Below are positions 1 to 12,000 of a DNA stretch of 64,000 nt, piece after piece. Under the pieces are notes generated by a model. That model did no database searches and was not told the origin of the DNA. It worked only from the letters and a program-made list of their open reading frames with translations. Numbering within the stretch: the stretch's first letter is position 1; every line of letters starts with the position of its first letter. Position numbers and translations under genes: made by a program. This stretch comes from Montifringilla adamsi (Eukaryota > Chordata > Aves > Passeriformes > Passeridae), in the NCBI GenBank assembly GCA_017590115.1, contig JAGGNK010007559.1:3246020-3310019 (forward strand). Direction: 5' to 3'.

Positions 1-1289
1 TCACCAGCACAAGGAGACTACCTTATACAAGAATAACTAAGAATAGAATTTTTGACCTTCCATCTTTCCTTATCTGTAAACATTAGATCTGCAGAGCAGT
101 GCAGCCCTGCTTGTCAACAAGAAGAAATAAAAGAAAAATAAAACTAATTTAAAACCCCACAGTGGCAGTGAAATAAATCCATACATTTATCATTTCAGAG
201 GTTCCCATCACTCCTGCCTCTTTTCCTGCAAGGTTTAAATGATTACATATTTTTTGTTTTGTTATGTTTACTCTCCTAAGGATAGAACACACTTTACAGA
301 AGCTCGTATGGATAAAAAAGCATTTTCCTTTTGCACTGTTGCTTAAAGCTAACACACACAAACCTGCACCTTGAGCTTTCCAAAACCTTGGTTCACACCA
401 TCAAATAAATTAATGACATAGGCAGAAATTTATTTTTAAGTCCTTAAAAGTTCAATGTTTATGACTTGAACTTTCCTTTTAAGAAATATCATGGATCTCG
501 GCGATTGGTGCAAGTCCAGTAAAAGGGGCAGATTCTTCACAACACTTGCACCTGCCCCTGCTCCTGCCAGCACTAAAATTGGAGGTATTTGAATGTAAAA
601 AAGATCCTTAAAGTGAAGAAATACAGGATGAGGTTCTAAGCTTACCATAACAGCTGGAAAGAACCTTGTAAAATGAAATTCAGCATCTGCTTCTGTAGAT
701 GTCTCCGGTTTTAAATTTCTGAGGCAGAGGGTAATTTTTAAGCAGAATTTTATCTTGCACATACATGAATTATTTCTAGTGACTGGCTCAAAAATAGCGA
801 TTTGAGCCTGTGCAATGTGTTCACACAGGGCTGGACTGTGGCCAGGCAGCCTGGCCAGGCCTGGGGACACAGAACTTTCTGCACACACCTGGATCATGTA
901 CCCCACCTTGCATCCCTGCACCATGGGCTGGGGACACGCTCTGAGTGTCCCTTGTCCCTTCCTGGGCACAGGGAGCAGCCAGAGTTTGGGGTGCAGATAT
1001 CTTGCTGAGCTCTGAGCCGTAGTTTGGAGTCACTGGAGTGACAGTGACCAAAGTGCTGTCCCCTGGGAGCAGGGGCTCATCAGGCTGTGTGACTCAGAGG
1101 TGCAGCTGTCACAGCCTCCCTGGCTCCTCCTGTGATGGGAACAGCTCAGACACCGTGCTGGGCTTGGGCCTCAAATCACCATCCAAGCCTTGGTGCTCAG
1201 GCTCCTCCTTACCTTCATGGGGAGAAAGGATTTTGGCCTTCTCTGAGAAGAAAAAGGAAGCTGTGTATTGTAAAAAGATGAATCCCCGA

Positions 1290-1665
1290 CCAGGGAAGAA
1301 TGATTGATATTTGACTCTGTGATATCAGAAGGCTAATCATTTTATTATACTATACTATATTAAAGAGATATATACTATACTGTATCATACTTATTTCTAA
1401 CTAACTACTGAAAAACTCGTGACTGTGAGCTGACAGTCCCCACACACACACGTGGATCCAGTTGGTCAATGAATCAAAACACCATCACCAGAATCTAATC
1501 AACCAATCCCTTCAGGTAAATAATCTTCCAACACATTCCACATGTTCAAAAACACAGGAGCAGCAAATGAGATAAGAATTGTTTTGATCATTTTTTTTCT
1601 TTGCTTCTCTCTGTTCAGAGGGCATGTGAATACCACAGCTGTGGTGTGGGGAAAGCAGCTCCCAG
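1290..1665. mobile_element. LTR-like retroviral element remnant (probable solo LTR, songbird type)
   Basis: The order of segments (ggaagaatgattgatatttg, gatatcagaaggctaatc, an AT-rich tatactatatta run, 'tcgtgactgtgagctgacag', a 'ttggtcaatgaatcaaaac' segment, then 'acacaggagcagcaaatgag') resembles an LTR family I know from passerine genomes. No gag, pol or env frame is present, so it would be a solo or decayed LTR. Boundaries are approximate, I could not identify a target-site duplication, and the subfamily is not assigned. Confidence 0.45.
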
Positions 1666-4489
1666 GTTTTCACTCATGAGAACACTGTCAGAAAAAAAAA
1701 ATCCAAGAAAAAACACATTAAAGCACAAGGGGATGGCACTATCCCTGCTGGAGCCCCCCAGCAGTCCATGAAGGAACTCCTGGTGTATCCAGCATTCTCA
1801 GGTTAGCAGGACATGTCTGCTAGGATTGTGGGGAGCTGCTGCAGAAAAGCACTGATGTCTCATGAGGGCACAGCTCTCCTACTCCAGAGCCTGCAGCAGT
1901 AGGTCTGCAGAGGAGTTTAGGTGATGCTGTGCCTAAAAAGTCAAAGTTCAGCCTACAAACCCCAGCACCCTGGACAGCAAGTGACACTGAAGGGCAGAGT
2001 CAGGAGCTGGACCCTCATGGTGAGCAGGCTGACATCAGACCTTCCCTTTCCAAGCCACGGGCTTGTTTGGGGCTGTGCTCATCCCCAGGGATGGACATCC
2101 CATCTCAGAGCCCTCTGGCTGGAGTCAGCAGTGCAGAGTGCACAGCCCATCCCTGCCCTGGCAGCACCCCCAGAGCTCACTGCTGCAGCAGATCCTCACT
2201 CCCAGCAGGGATTTGCTGGCCATCACCCGGTGATTCCAGACTGTAGAGCAGAAGTAATCCACAGTCACTGGGCAAACTTTGTCCAGAGCTTTTATTTGGG
2301 AGAGAAAGCCCTGCTGCATGCTGCTGGGTGCAGAGAGCTGCTGGAGGTGGGTGATGTTTCAACATGACTGAGTATTTTTAGAGCCATCCTATAGTGCAGG
2401 ATTTTTAACTTCCATTTCACAGCCCTTGAAGCCTGGCAAACTTTCATTAACATTTGATGCCTTGAAGTCATGCAAGGTCTGGGGGAAAAGGGAGGGGAAG
2501 GAGGGAACAGGAGTACACCTTTTTGGAGCAAAGTTGCTGGGAAGCTTAGAAAAAGCCTCCAGTCCCTCCTTTTTGTACCAGGTGGTTTTAAAGGACCCCA
2601 ACCACTCAGAAAACAAAGCTGGAATCCCAAACCGTGGCTGGGTGGAAGAGTCTTAATTAACATGTGAAACACCTGGAGTCTCTCAGACCCCTGGGGAGTT
2701 GAACCCCACCACTCAAAGGGTCATGCCTCTCTTCTTTGCCCATTATTAGACAACTTTGCTCATACAGGCCTGTTTGACCCATAAATCCCCAAATTATTTA
2801 TAAGCCATGAGGCATCCACCCTCGAGCAGAGAACATGAGCCATGGAGAAGTGAAAGGATTTGCTCCCAGTTCCCTCACTGCCATTTCTGCTCAGCACAAA
2901 GTAAGGCTTTTTTGCCCAAAGTTATAACCAATAAAAACAGTGCTTCCCTGGCTACAAGGCAGACTTTCAACTGGAAAATAAGTTAACAGAAACTCTATTT
3001 TCCCCCCTCTAAATATTCACACATACACACACACAGAGCGTCTCTTCGCGCACACAACTGAGATTTTTCATAGGCTGAGGGAGTAGGAAGAAGAGACGTA
3101 TTTTTGTCTCCTTGGCAAAAATATATTGGCAACATCTCACTGAGTTGTAAAGATTGAGTAAGTACCGGAGCACGGCCCTGTTAGGCAGGTTTTGGAAAGC
3201 TGCCCTTTGGCTGCCTCTGCCCGTGTGCCAGGGCCTGGCAGGGACACTGCCCTGGGGACACTCAGCCAGAGGGGCCCCAGACAGCCCACCCAGGCTCCTG
3301 AGAGGAAGAGGAGGCTGCACTCCGTGGAAATGAGGAGCTGTCAGCTCTGCAGCACGCCAGACGAGGTGTCTGAAGGGGAGAGGAGCTGTAAATCTCCCCC
3401 TGGGCATGGCAGCCTTGGAGCTGCTGCGTGGCTCCTGATGTGGCCCTAGCAGGAGGTGCCACCACAGGGGTGACAGACTGGCCCTCCCCTGCTTTCTAAA
3501 CTCGTGGGAAATCAGGTCCCCAGGAGTCTGTTATCCAAGGCAGAGAGAAACACAAAGGGCTGAGGGGGAAGGAGTCAGTGGCACAAGAGACACCACAGCC
3601 AGGCACGGGGCACCTGCCCTTTGCCCAGTCTTCCCAGCAAAAGGAAAATGTGTTGGTTTTCTCCTCCCAGCTCTAAACATTCCCAGCTGCTTCCATGCCA
3701 TCCCAGGACAGCAGAAGGCAGCGAACATTTCTGGTTACAGTGGCAGATGTGCCTGATGATGGTAAGGGCCAGGACTCTCAATGCATTATTTAAAGCAAAT
3801 TCTGGGATTCTAAATTGGATTGCTCAAAGCTCCCATCACCACTGTCCTTCCCCAGTGCAGGCAGAGACATTTCATAGTAAAACACAATCCTGAAATACAG
3901 AAAGTAAACTCAGAAATCTCAACCATAAAATATTTATGAGTCTGTGCTTTGGTGCATTGTAATTTTGCATGATATGTTTTGCTTTTCAAGACTGACTAGA
4001 TTAAGGCTCTTCTGATTCATTAAACACATTTCCCCAAATGCTGTTTCTACAAATATTGTTGGGTCATTGTGTTTAGTTGCATTTATTAGCTGGTGTAACA
4101 AGGAACGTACGTCTCCCATAAACCTGAGAGGAACCCGCTTAAATGTGTTGCTCTGAATCTCAGCAGAGAAGAAAACAGTTCTCATGAATAATTAAAGCTT
4201 AAAGAGGTCATGCTGGTTTTGCAGCCTCATTTTTATTTGTCACTGCTTAGTTTGCATTAGGAAATAGGAAGTTTCAGGTGCAGGAGCCAAATGGAATCTC
4301 TTCTCCATGTGTTCATTTGAACAGATCTATTTGGTAGCTGTCTCCATTTTTATGTATTAGGCCATTTGTTAGCTGTAATAATTTAAATCAGATCTGGGAA
4401 TTAGAAAGTTTAAGGCTTTTAATTTTCATCAGGCAGTGGCTGTGCATCCCTTTGCCTTCTGGCAGGAAAGAGCACTGACTTCTCATCTG

Positions 4490-4868
4490 GGCAGGGCTGG
4501 GGTGCAGGCAGGGTGGGGATTCAGAAACACTGGGATTCAGAAACACTGGGATTCAAACAGGGCTGGGGTTCAGGCAGACTTGGGGTGCAGGCAGGACTGG
4601 GATCCAAACAGGGTTGGGATGCAGGTAGGGCTGAGATTCAGCAGGGCTGGGACTCAGCAGGGCTGGGGTCCAAACAGGGCTGGGATGCAGGCAGGGCTGG
4701 GATTCAGGCAGGATTGGGATTCAGCAGTTCTGGGATGCAGGCAGGACTGGGATGCAGGCAGGGCTGGGACTCAGCAGTTCTGGGATTCAGCACGGCTGGG
4801 ATGCAGGCAGGACTGGGATTCAGCAGTTCTGGGATTCAGCACGGCTGGGATGCAGGCAGGGCTCTCAG
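4490..4868. repeat. G-rich minisatellite, degenerate ~15-18 bp unit
   Basis: Over twenty diverged copies of a unit close to GGGCTGGGATTCAGGCAG, with variants ending in CAGCAGTTCT, CAAACA or CAGCA. Near the 3' end a 49-bp higher-order unit appears twice (from 4772 and from 4821). Because many unit spacings are multiples of three, long open frames rich in Gly, Gln and Trp run through it; these are by-products. GGG runs on the plus strand are dense enough for G-quadruplex formation. Confidence 0.9.
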
Positions 4869-6119
4869 GAGGGCCCTGGGTCACCCTCTGGTCCCCATCT
4901 GCACAGACCCCTCCAGTCAGCCAAGCCCCTCTCTCCTCCCAGGCCCCCCACCCACCTGCAGCCACCCCCTGCCCACCCCTCCCCTCTCCTCCTCAGCTCT
5001 CCCTCCCAAGCTTCTTTTCCTCCTCCTCTGTGCACCACCTCCCATTCCTCCACATTCTGCCCCAAAGTGCTCCTTTGCTCTTTTTCTGCTCCTTTGCTCT
5101 TTCTTCACATTGCTCTCAGCCTTTCTCCACGAAGGTGCAGCACCTTTCGGGTTGCACGCACGGCTGGGATTCAGGAATAACCAAGGCACTAGTAACTCTA
5201 ATTCAAGTTTAAATCCTACATGCTGCCTTTATGTTCCCTTCCAGGATTTAACAATGGCGAAATATTTTTGTTCCTTTCATTTTTTCCCACTGGAAGCTGC
5301 TCAGTCTCTCCAGCAGCTCTGCTATTTGTTCCCAAGGTTAGACATCAGCCCTGGGTATTCAGCTCAACAGCGTGCACAGCTCTAATCTCTCCTGGTGGAG
5401 TGTCTCTCACACTGATACATCTTGCAGATGATTATTGAGACCTTTGCCTTGCATTTCCCAAACCCAGCCATCAGCAGGGTTTGGCAGTTCCACCCATTCT
5501 CCCAACCTTTAGATTCCCTGTTGTCATCTGCCTTGTTTCTGCCCCGCATCACTGACTGTGCATGATCAATCTCTAGAGGCTTTGCTTCTATGTATAACTC
5601 AACAAGCTGGCAGAGAGACCAGGAAGACTCATTTGTGTGCTCCAAAGCTAATGGAGATCCAACTCAAGGTCACTGCATTCCAAAGACAGACACATTACAA
5701 GCATTCCTTTCAACTAAGATGATTTATGGACTGTTATTTCCCTATTGCTTCTTCAATATCCAACTATTTTGCTGAATGCCATCATCTGATGATGAATCTA
5801 CATGGATTAAGAGATGTGGAACCATTACAAGATTCCAGGAGTGTCCAAATATCCTGCATATTCCTAATCAATTCACTAGCAAGGTCCTATATCACTACTT
5901 TCCAGTGTAAACCTCATGCTTTTTCATTTAAAAAACCCAACTTTGCAATCTATGAAGGAGCCAAAAGAAAGTTTGTAAAGAAAGTTCAGCTCTAGTTGTC
6001 AGGTTAGAGGCATTCCCTGCTATTGGAGCTGACAATAATTCATTTAATGCAGAGAGGTAATTATTTAGTGCCTTGCAAGCTTCTGCTACAGCAAGAGATC
6101 TCACTATCAATAATCAGAA

Positions 6120-6225
6120 CAATCAATTATCAATTCTCAGTATTGATTGCATCAATAATATGAACCGTCTCCTTATTAATAGAATATAAATAGTATGAAC
6201 CATTAATAATATGAATCATTTTCTC
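6120..6225. repeat. Short AT-rich local repeat in CACNG4 intron 1
   Basis: Three imperfect copies of a motif close to AATAATATGAACCAT start near 6154, 6189 and 6206. They are preceded by interleaved CAAT/ATTG inverted elements (caattatcaat...attgattg). Probably a decayed local duplication; no known family recognised. Confidence 0.4.
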
Positions 6226-8899
6226 TACTGACTAGATCTGGAAGGTGTTTCCATCAGAGAAGAAGACACCAGGTGCACTCTGTGCAAGTTACCCCAAACA
6301 TCCCCAAGGATTTCCCAGGTCCTCATTCTGCAGAGTTTTTTCTTAAATTTTAGACTGCTGTATGCCAGCTGCAAACCTTGCCTGGTGTGAAATTAAAATG
6401 CTTCATAAAATGGGGGGGGAAATGGCAGTTTAAGAGGGTCTAAAAGTAGAAATTAAGAGTTGTAAGGCAACAGCTGGAGGTTGTGCACATGTGAAAGTTG
6501 AAGTGGCAGAAAATAGAGGGGATTAAGCATCCCACATTGCACTGGGGGTGTTTCAGGTAGTTCAGGAAGCACCCCAGAGGTGACCATGACAGTCATTCAA
6601 ATTATAAACCCACTAGAGACTTTGAAGAGACATCAGTGTCCATTTGCTTGAATTCCACCCCCAGGAAATGGCAAGCCATGGGACAGGATTTGTAGATGGG
6701 CTGTGATCCTAAAAGGTGAAGCCATCGAGCCCTGGTTGATAACATGTTAATGAGGGAGAACTGATGACTTACCAAGGGAAGGGAAACCATATGGATAAAA
6801 ACCAAACTACCCCTTAAGGGAAACTTGATTCCAATTGTGCAGATTCAGGCAAAAGGTGTGGTTTGACGTTGTGAAAATAAACATGATTTGTCATTTTGCA
6901 GCATACGAACTTCAGCAGGCTGAAGGAGGGCCTGTTCTCAGAACTGCACCCGATGCAGTTTGGCACTTCAGCCCTCTCACAGTCTGATGGACTGGCAGCA
7001 GCCTCCCTGCATGAGCAGTCTTTGTACCACTGAATCTATCTCAGGGTCAAGAGTACTGGGGGGAAAGAGCAGATTTTGGTCCAAATCCTGGCTAGATTCA
7101 GGCCAGCACTGTTCATTTCCCACACTGAGCTGTTGGGGTGGTGGTGGTCACTGTGGGGCCATTCACAGTTGTGAAAAACAGCTCCGTCTCTGATATATTG
7201 TGCCAAAAGCACTGCCAGTTACTAAAGTACCTCTTTAAATTAAGGTGTTTGGAGCCAGAAAGTAAGTAAGAGCTGGAAGCTCATCGGAGGATGATTCTCA
7301 GTTGAGAGCTCTGATGGATGAAGGCTCTCACCTAAGAAGCCAACACCAGGTCCTCAAATGTTAGACTAATTTTAGCTAAGGTAGAAAAGCCAGCTACAGA
7401 AATCTTAATGGAGGTTTCTCTCCAAGCTCCAAATTCACTTGAAAAGGATGAGGAGGATTATATCAGCCACCCAGAAACAGCCTCAGCAAAGTGGCAGCAG
7501 AGAAAAATATGGAAGTGAGTGGTGAGACAAACTTCTGGGCTGGCGGGATAAAGGACTGAGGCAGGAGATGCAGGACGAGCCGAGGTGTGAAGGCAGAACA
7601 CAGCGAGTGTGGGCTGGGCTGGTGGAGAGAAAAGCAGACACAGAGAAGTGAGTTAACAACCCCACGACAAACCAGAAATGTTGACAGTTTCTTGGGACTG
7701 AGCCAGGCATGAGAACGCTCACCGTGGCAGGGCTGACTTGTGTCTGACTTGAAAATGTTCCTCAAACAGCATCAGCAGTGTTGCCCCAAAACAACCACGG
7801 CATACCCAGCCTGAGGGATTGCCCCTATTTCCCTGTGCTGTTGATTTACGAAATGCAAACTGAACATCAAGGCTGGAAGTTTGTCAGACTTTCTCCCTAG
7901 AAAACACAGAGTCATTCCCTTAATAAGATCTATAAAAAGGAACAACAAAAGAGACTAAAACAGAAGCTCCTGAAATGAGCCCCACCTTGCCATCCAAGCA
8001 GCAACTCGAGAGGATGTGGTTGATAAGGAGAAAATTGCAAATTGTAGTAGGAAGACCCATCAGCGGGGCTTGTGAAATTGCACAGCACACTCTGTTATCT
8101 GCTGCTTGGCCAAGGAAAGGCAGCTGGGAAGGGACAGGAGCACTGCTGAATAACCTCAGTCATGAATTCTGTGGCCAAAATGCTGGTTTATGAGGCAAAC
8201 ATTTGAAGAAGCTGGAAAGTGAGGAGCCTAAACCGAGAGGTAACATACAACTGTCCCCTGCTCTGCCACTGCCCTGCGTTTCCCTGGTACCATTGGTATT
8301 CACTGTGGTAGCACAAGGACACTTAGTACTTTTGGCAGCAGTTTTGTAATGACTGAAGAGAATTCAAAGGACAGCAGCCAGACACTGTGATGTGTTTTAT
8401 TAGCTCCCAGATGTGCAGGTGAGGTGAATCTTTGGGAAATGAGTTTTGCTGCCACGAGTTTTCTAACATGGCTCAAGGTCTCAAAATCTTATAATGGAAC
8501 AAAAGGCTGTCGTAGAATTTGAAAGGCATCTTTGCCAAAGCATCTTTTCTGAATCTGTTCATTTCTTACACAGAAATACAAATGCACAACATCTCTGATG
8601 ATATTTGCCCAGCTGAAAACAGGAGGTCAGCTGCTGAGGCTGTGTGTTTTCCACATGAATTATAAGTGACTGAGCCTCTGTAGGCGTTTCCTGGGATATC
8701 TTCTGGTGTAGGTGATCCAGAATCTAGAGATGCTTTACCAGGCTGTATAAAATAGTGCTTGGTGCATCCTGGATTGCGGAATGTCACAAAAAAAAAAACC
8801 AAAAAAAAACCACAAACCAGTATTTTGCTCAGAGAGTAAAATTGCTCCTGCCAGAATTAGAAGTCACCCCTCAAAAGCAGAGGTGTGACATCATCTCTT

Positions 8900-9030
8900 G
8901 GAAGTGTCCAAGGCCAGTTTGGACAGGGCTTGGAGCAGCCTGGGACAGTGGAAGCTGTCCCTGCCCATGGCAGAGGGTTGGGACAAGATCAGCTTTAAGG
9001 TCCCTTCCAACCCAAACCATTCTGTCATTC
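8900..9030 (+). mobile_element. CR1 LINE 3'-end fragment
   Basis: Matches the avian CR1 3' terminus in order: AAGTGTCCAAGGCCAG, TTGGAGCAGCCTGG, GTGGAAGCTGTCCCTGCCC, AAGGTCCCTTCCAACCCAAA, and the terminal CCATTCTGTCATTC octamer-type tail that CR1 has instead of poly(A). 5'-truncated, about 130 bp, no coding remnant. Confidence 0.85.
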
Positions 9031-12000
9031 CACAAGCAGTGGATATTTTACCTCCTTAGCAAAGTACACCTTCTGCCATGGGGCCAGTTTCCTTGGGAAA
9101 GAGTGAGCATCCCCTGGCATCTGGAGGAGATCAGCTAAGGCCACAGGAAACTCAGGAGTGCCCAAAAAGGGGTGGCTGTGCCACGAAGGTCGACCTGCCC
9201 AAGCAGGAACCTCTCCAGTCACTGTTTGCAGCTCTGGAATTGGCACTCAGGGTGGAGGAGGTGACTCCTTGGCCACAGCAGGCATGGGCTCCACTGCAGT
9301 CTGAGAGCACTGCAAAAGCAGCAATGCAAGGAGCAGAGCAGCACAGCCTTGCTGCTGTGGGGCTGGGCTGCAAGAAGGGCTGTGAGCAGCCTCTCCTCCA
9401 GCACAGAGGGCTTTGTCCAGGAGCACCAGGGAGAGGCTGCAGGCAGCAAAAGGGAATCTGATCAAGCACTGCCACAGTGCAGGCAAGTTGGGGAAAGCAG
9501 ACTAGGATATTCTAAATACTGGAGAGTGGGGTGTAAGACAGTATCTTCTCTCACAGAAAGTCTCCAGTAAATACAGGAGGAAGCATTTGCTACATGAAGG
9601 GAAGAGAATGGAGTGACCATGTCAATGACAAGATAAACCAAGAGCTGTTCCTGGAAAAAACGTGCTTCTGCCAGGCTGGAGGGGAATGGGGAGCACTAAA
9701 TAAAGGCCAGGCAAGAGCTCCCTGCCAGCCCCAGCTCCTCTGCAGTGCGTGGGCAGCAGCAGCTGCTCTGGTGTCTCCTCCAGCTCCTTGGAGCCCTCCT
9801 GAGGTGCTGAGCACACCGGGAAGGTGTTCTGCCTTTAAAAGCCTTAAAGAGGAGCAAAATGGAGCAGGCAGCAAATCCTGAGTGGCTGCTCCTCACCTGA
9901 CACCGAGGGGACTGCCGGGAAGCTCTGAGCAGTAGAAGGTCTGTAGGCAGCAGAGGGGGAGGACTGGAAAAAGGGGAAATTCATGTCACAGCAGAAGATA
10001 AGAAAATAAGAGACTGGAGGAGGAGTTTTGCTTTGCCCACCAGACAATTGAAAATAGATCAAAAGAAGAACCCAAAGGGTTTGTTTGAAATGACAGCTCC
10101 TAAGGAAGAAAGTGGGGCAAATTTCATACATTTCAACATTTTAAAATAATTGTCTTCCTGCCCAGGAAGTAGATGGGAAGCAAATGAAAGGGAGTAGGCC
10201 AGATTCTGATATCACTGGGTGAGACAGATTTGAGTCCAGTACAGGGAAATCAGAATCTGGCCCAAAAGTAGGCAGTTCCTCTCCCTGCAATGAGAAACAA
10301 GTGAGTTCTGAGTTAGGGAATGAAAGATAAAGAAGAAAATAACTTCTATAAATGAAATTAAATATTTTTTTTTTTCACAGTCTTAAGACCTGCAGAGAAA
10401 CATGGTTAAGAGTAAGGATGGATTATATTTAAAGACTCGGCTGAGCCGAATTTGCTTTGGCCTGACCATGACACGCACAGGCAGCTTGTCCTGCCCAGCT
10501 GGTTTGTGGCACCAGGGTAGCCCACAGGAATGGGAATAAACTCCTACTCTTTTTATGTCCTGAGCATTTTCTGAACACAGGATCTACCCTGGCAAAAGTA
10601 TGATAATAACCCCAGGTAGAAGCAGTGCTCTTCATCAAATTCATCTTCAAGATGAAACAAAAACACAAACTGTCATATGGACAAATTTCCAGGACTGGCA
10701 GGACTCCGAGGGTGTCAGACAGAATCTGTCTCAAAACCAGCCTATGCTTTGAAGTTTCCAGCTCTTACAACAGCCAAACTTTTTCAAAGGCAGACACCCA
10801 ATAAATGTGTATTTAACCTCCTGAGGCTTCTTCCTCTGCTGGCTGCATCCTCCACAGTGATGAAGGCAGCTCACAGCAGCACTGGGGAGAAGCAAATTCA
10901 CATGAGGTGTGTTTTGCACATGACCTGCATCAATAGTTCATGATTTCTTTTATAATGACAGCATTAAACACCTCCAGGCAGAGGCTCGTGGGATCTGTGC
11001 TCATTGGAGTAACTTAAGGACAGGCTTGTGAAACTCTCAGCAACCAGCAGGAGACAAATAATCAGACTTGGGACAGCTTAACACAGAAAGTTCCAAGCTT
11101 CAGGAAAACATCTAATGCTGTTCCTTGTGGTCTGAGGGGAGAGGTCAGGACTAGAATAATCCCTGTTTGACCAGCAGCACCACAAAGCAGGTTTTGAAAG
11201 TAAAAGGAGGTGCACCCTTGATTCCTCTTTTGAGGATTATTTTGTGACAAGAGGAATAAGAAGAAAGCAAAGGCAGCAGCTGCATGTGCTGTGGTGTCAG
11301 TCCAGTGAGACATGGGAGTTGTGCTGGTGGAAAATCAAACAAATGAACACAGTGCACAGATAGATATTTTTGTGGAGATGAACACTTTTTGGCATGTCTG
11401 ATCTCCTTTGCTCACTATTGCTCAAATCAGTCAGCAAAGGGCTTCAGAACCTGTCAGCAGAGAAATCCTCCTAAGGAAAAAAAAAATACACAACTGTTTC
11501 TCTTCTCCCCTGGCAGAGTCCAGCACTGAGGCACTCTCACTCCTATAAATAGAGGTTCTCCACTGATGTCCAAGGGAAGTGTAAAGCCATGCCATTAAGG
11601 AAACCCAGTCCTGCACGACGTGCTGGGATGGACACTGTGTTCAGGCAACTTCTGTTACAGCAGCCCCACTCTGCTTGTCACACTTTCCTCGTGGTCTGTG
11701 ACACTATCTGTCAGTCAGCCCTCTCTGTGCTGATATGTTCAGAAAACTTGTCATTTAAACATTCAGATATTCATGTGTTGCAGTAAATCAGGCTGACAGC
11801 TGGCTCTGGAACTGAGGCACAGTATTTAATCACAGAATAGATGCAACAAGCAGAACCATCGGTCCAAATTTCCCATGGTACCTTACTAATTGCCTTATTT
11901 TTAATATACAGTCAGCTCCTTGCAACTTGTATTCCCTGTTTCCACAAACACTTGCTGTCAAATGATCCTGAAAATGATTTCATTCCATGTCTCCAAACCA

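Noticed and set aside
4436..5385. Frames of 258 and 290 codons rich in Gly, Trp and Gln
   Set aside because: Both are products of the G-rich minisatellite and its C/T-rich flank, in overlapping frames.
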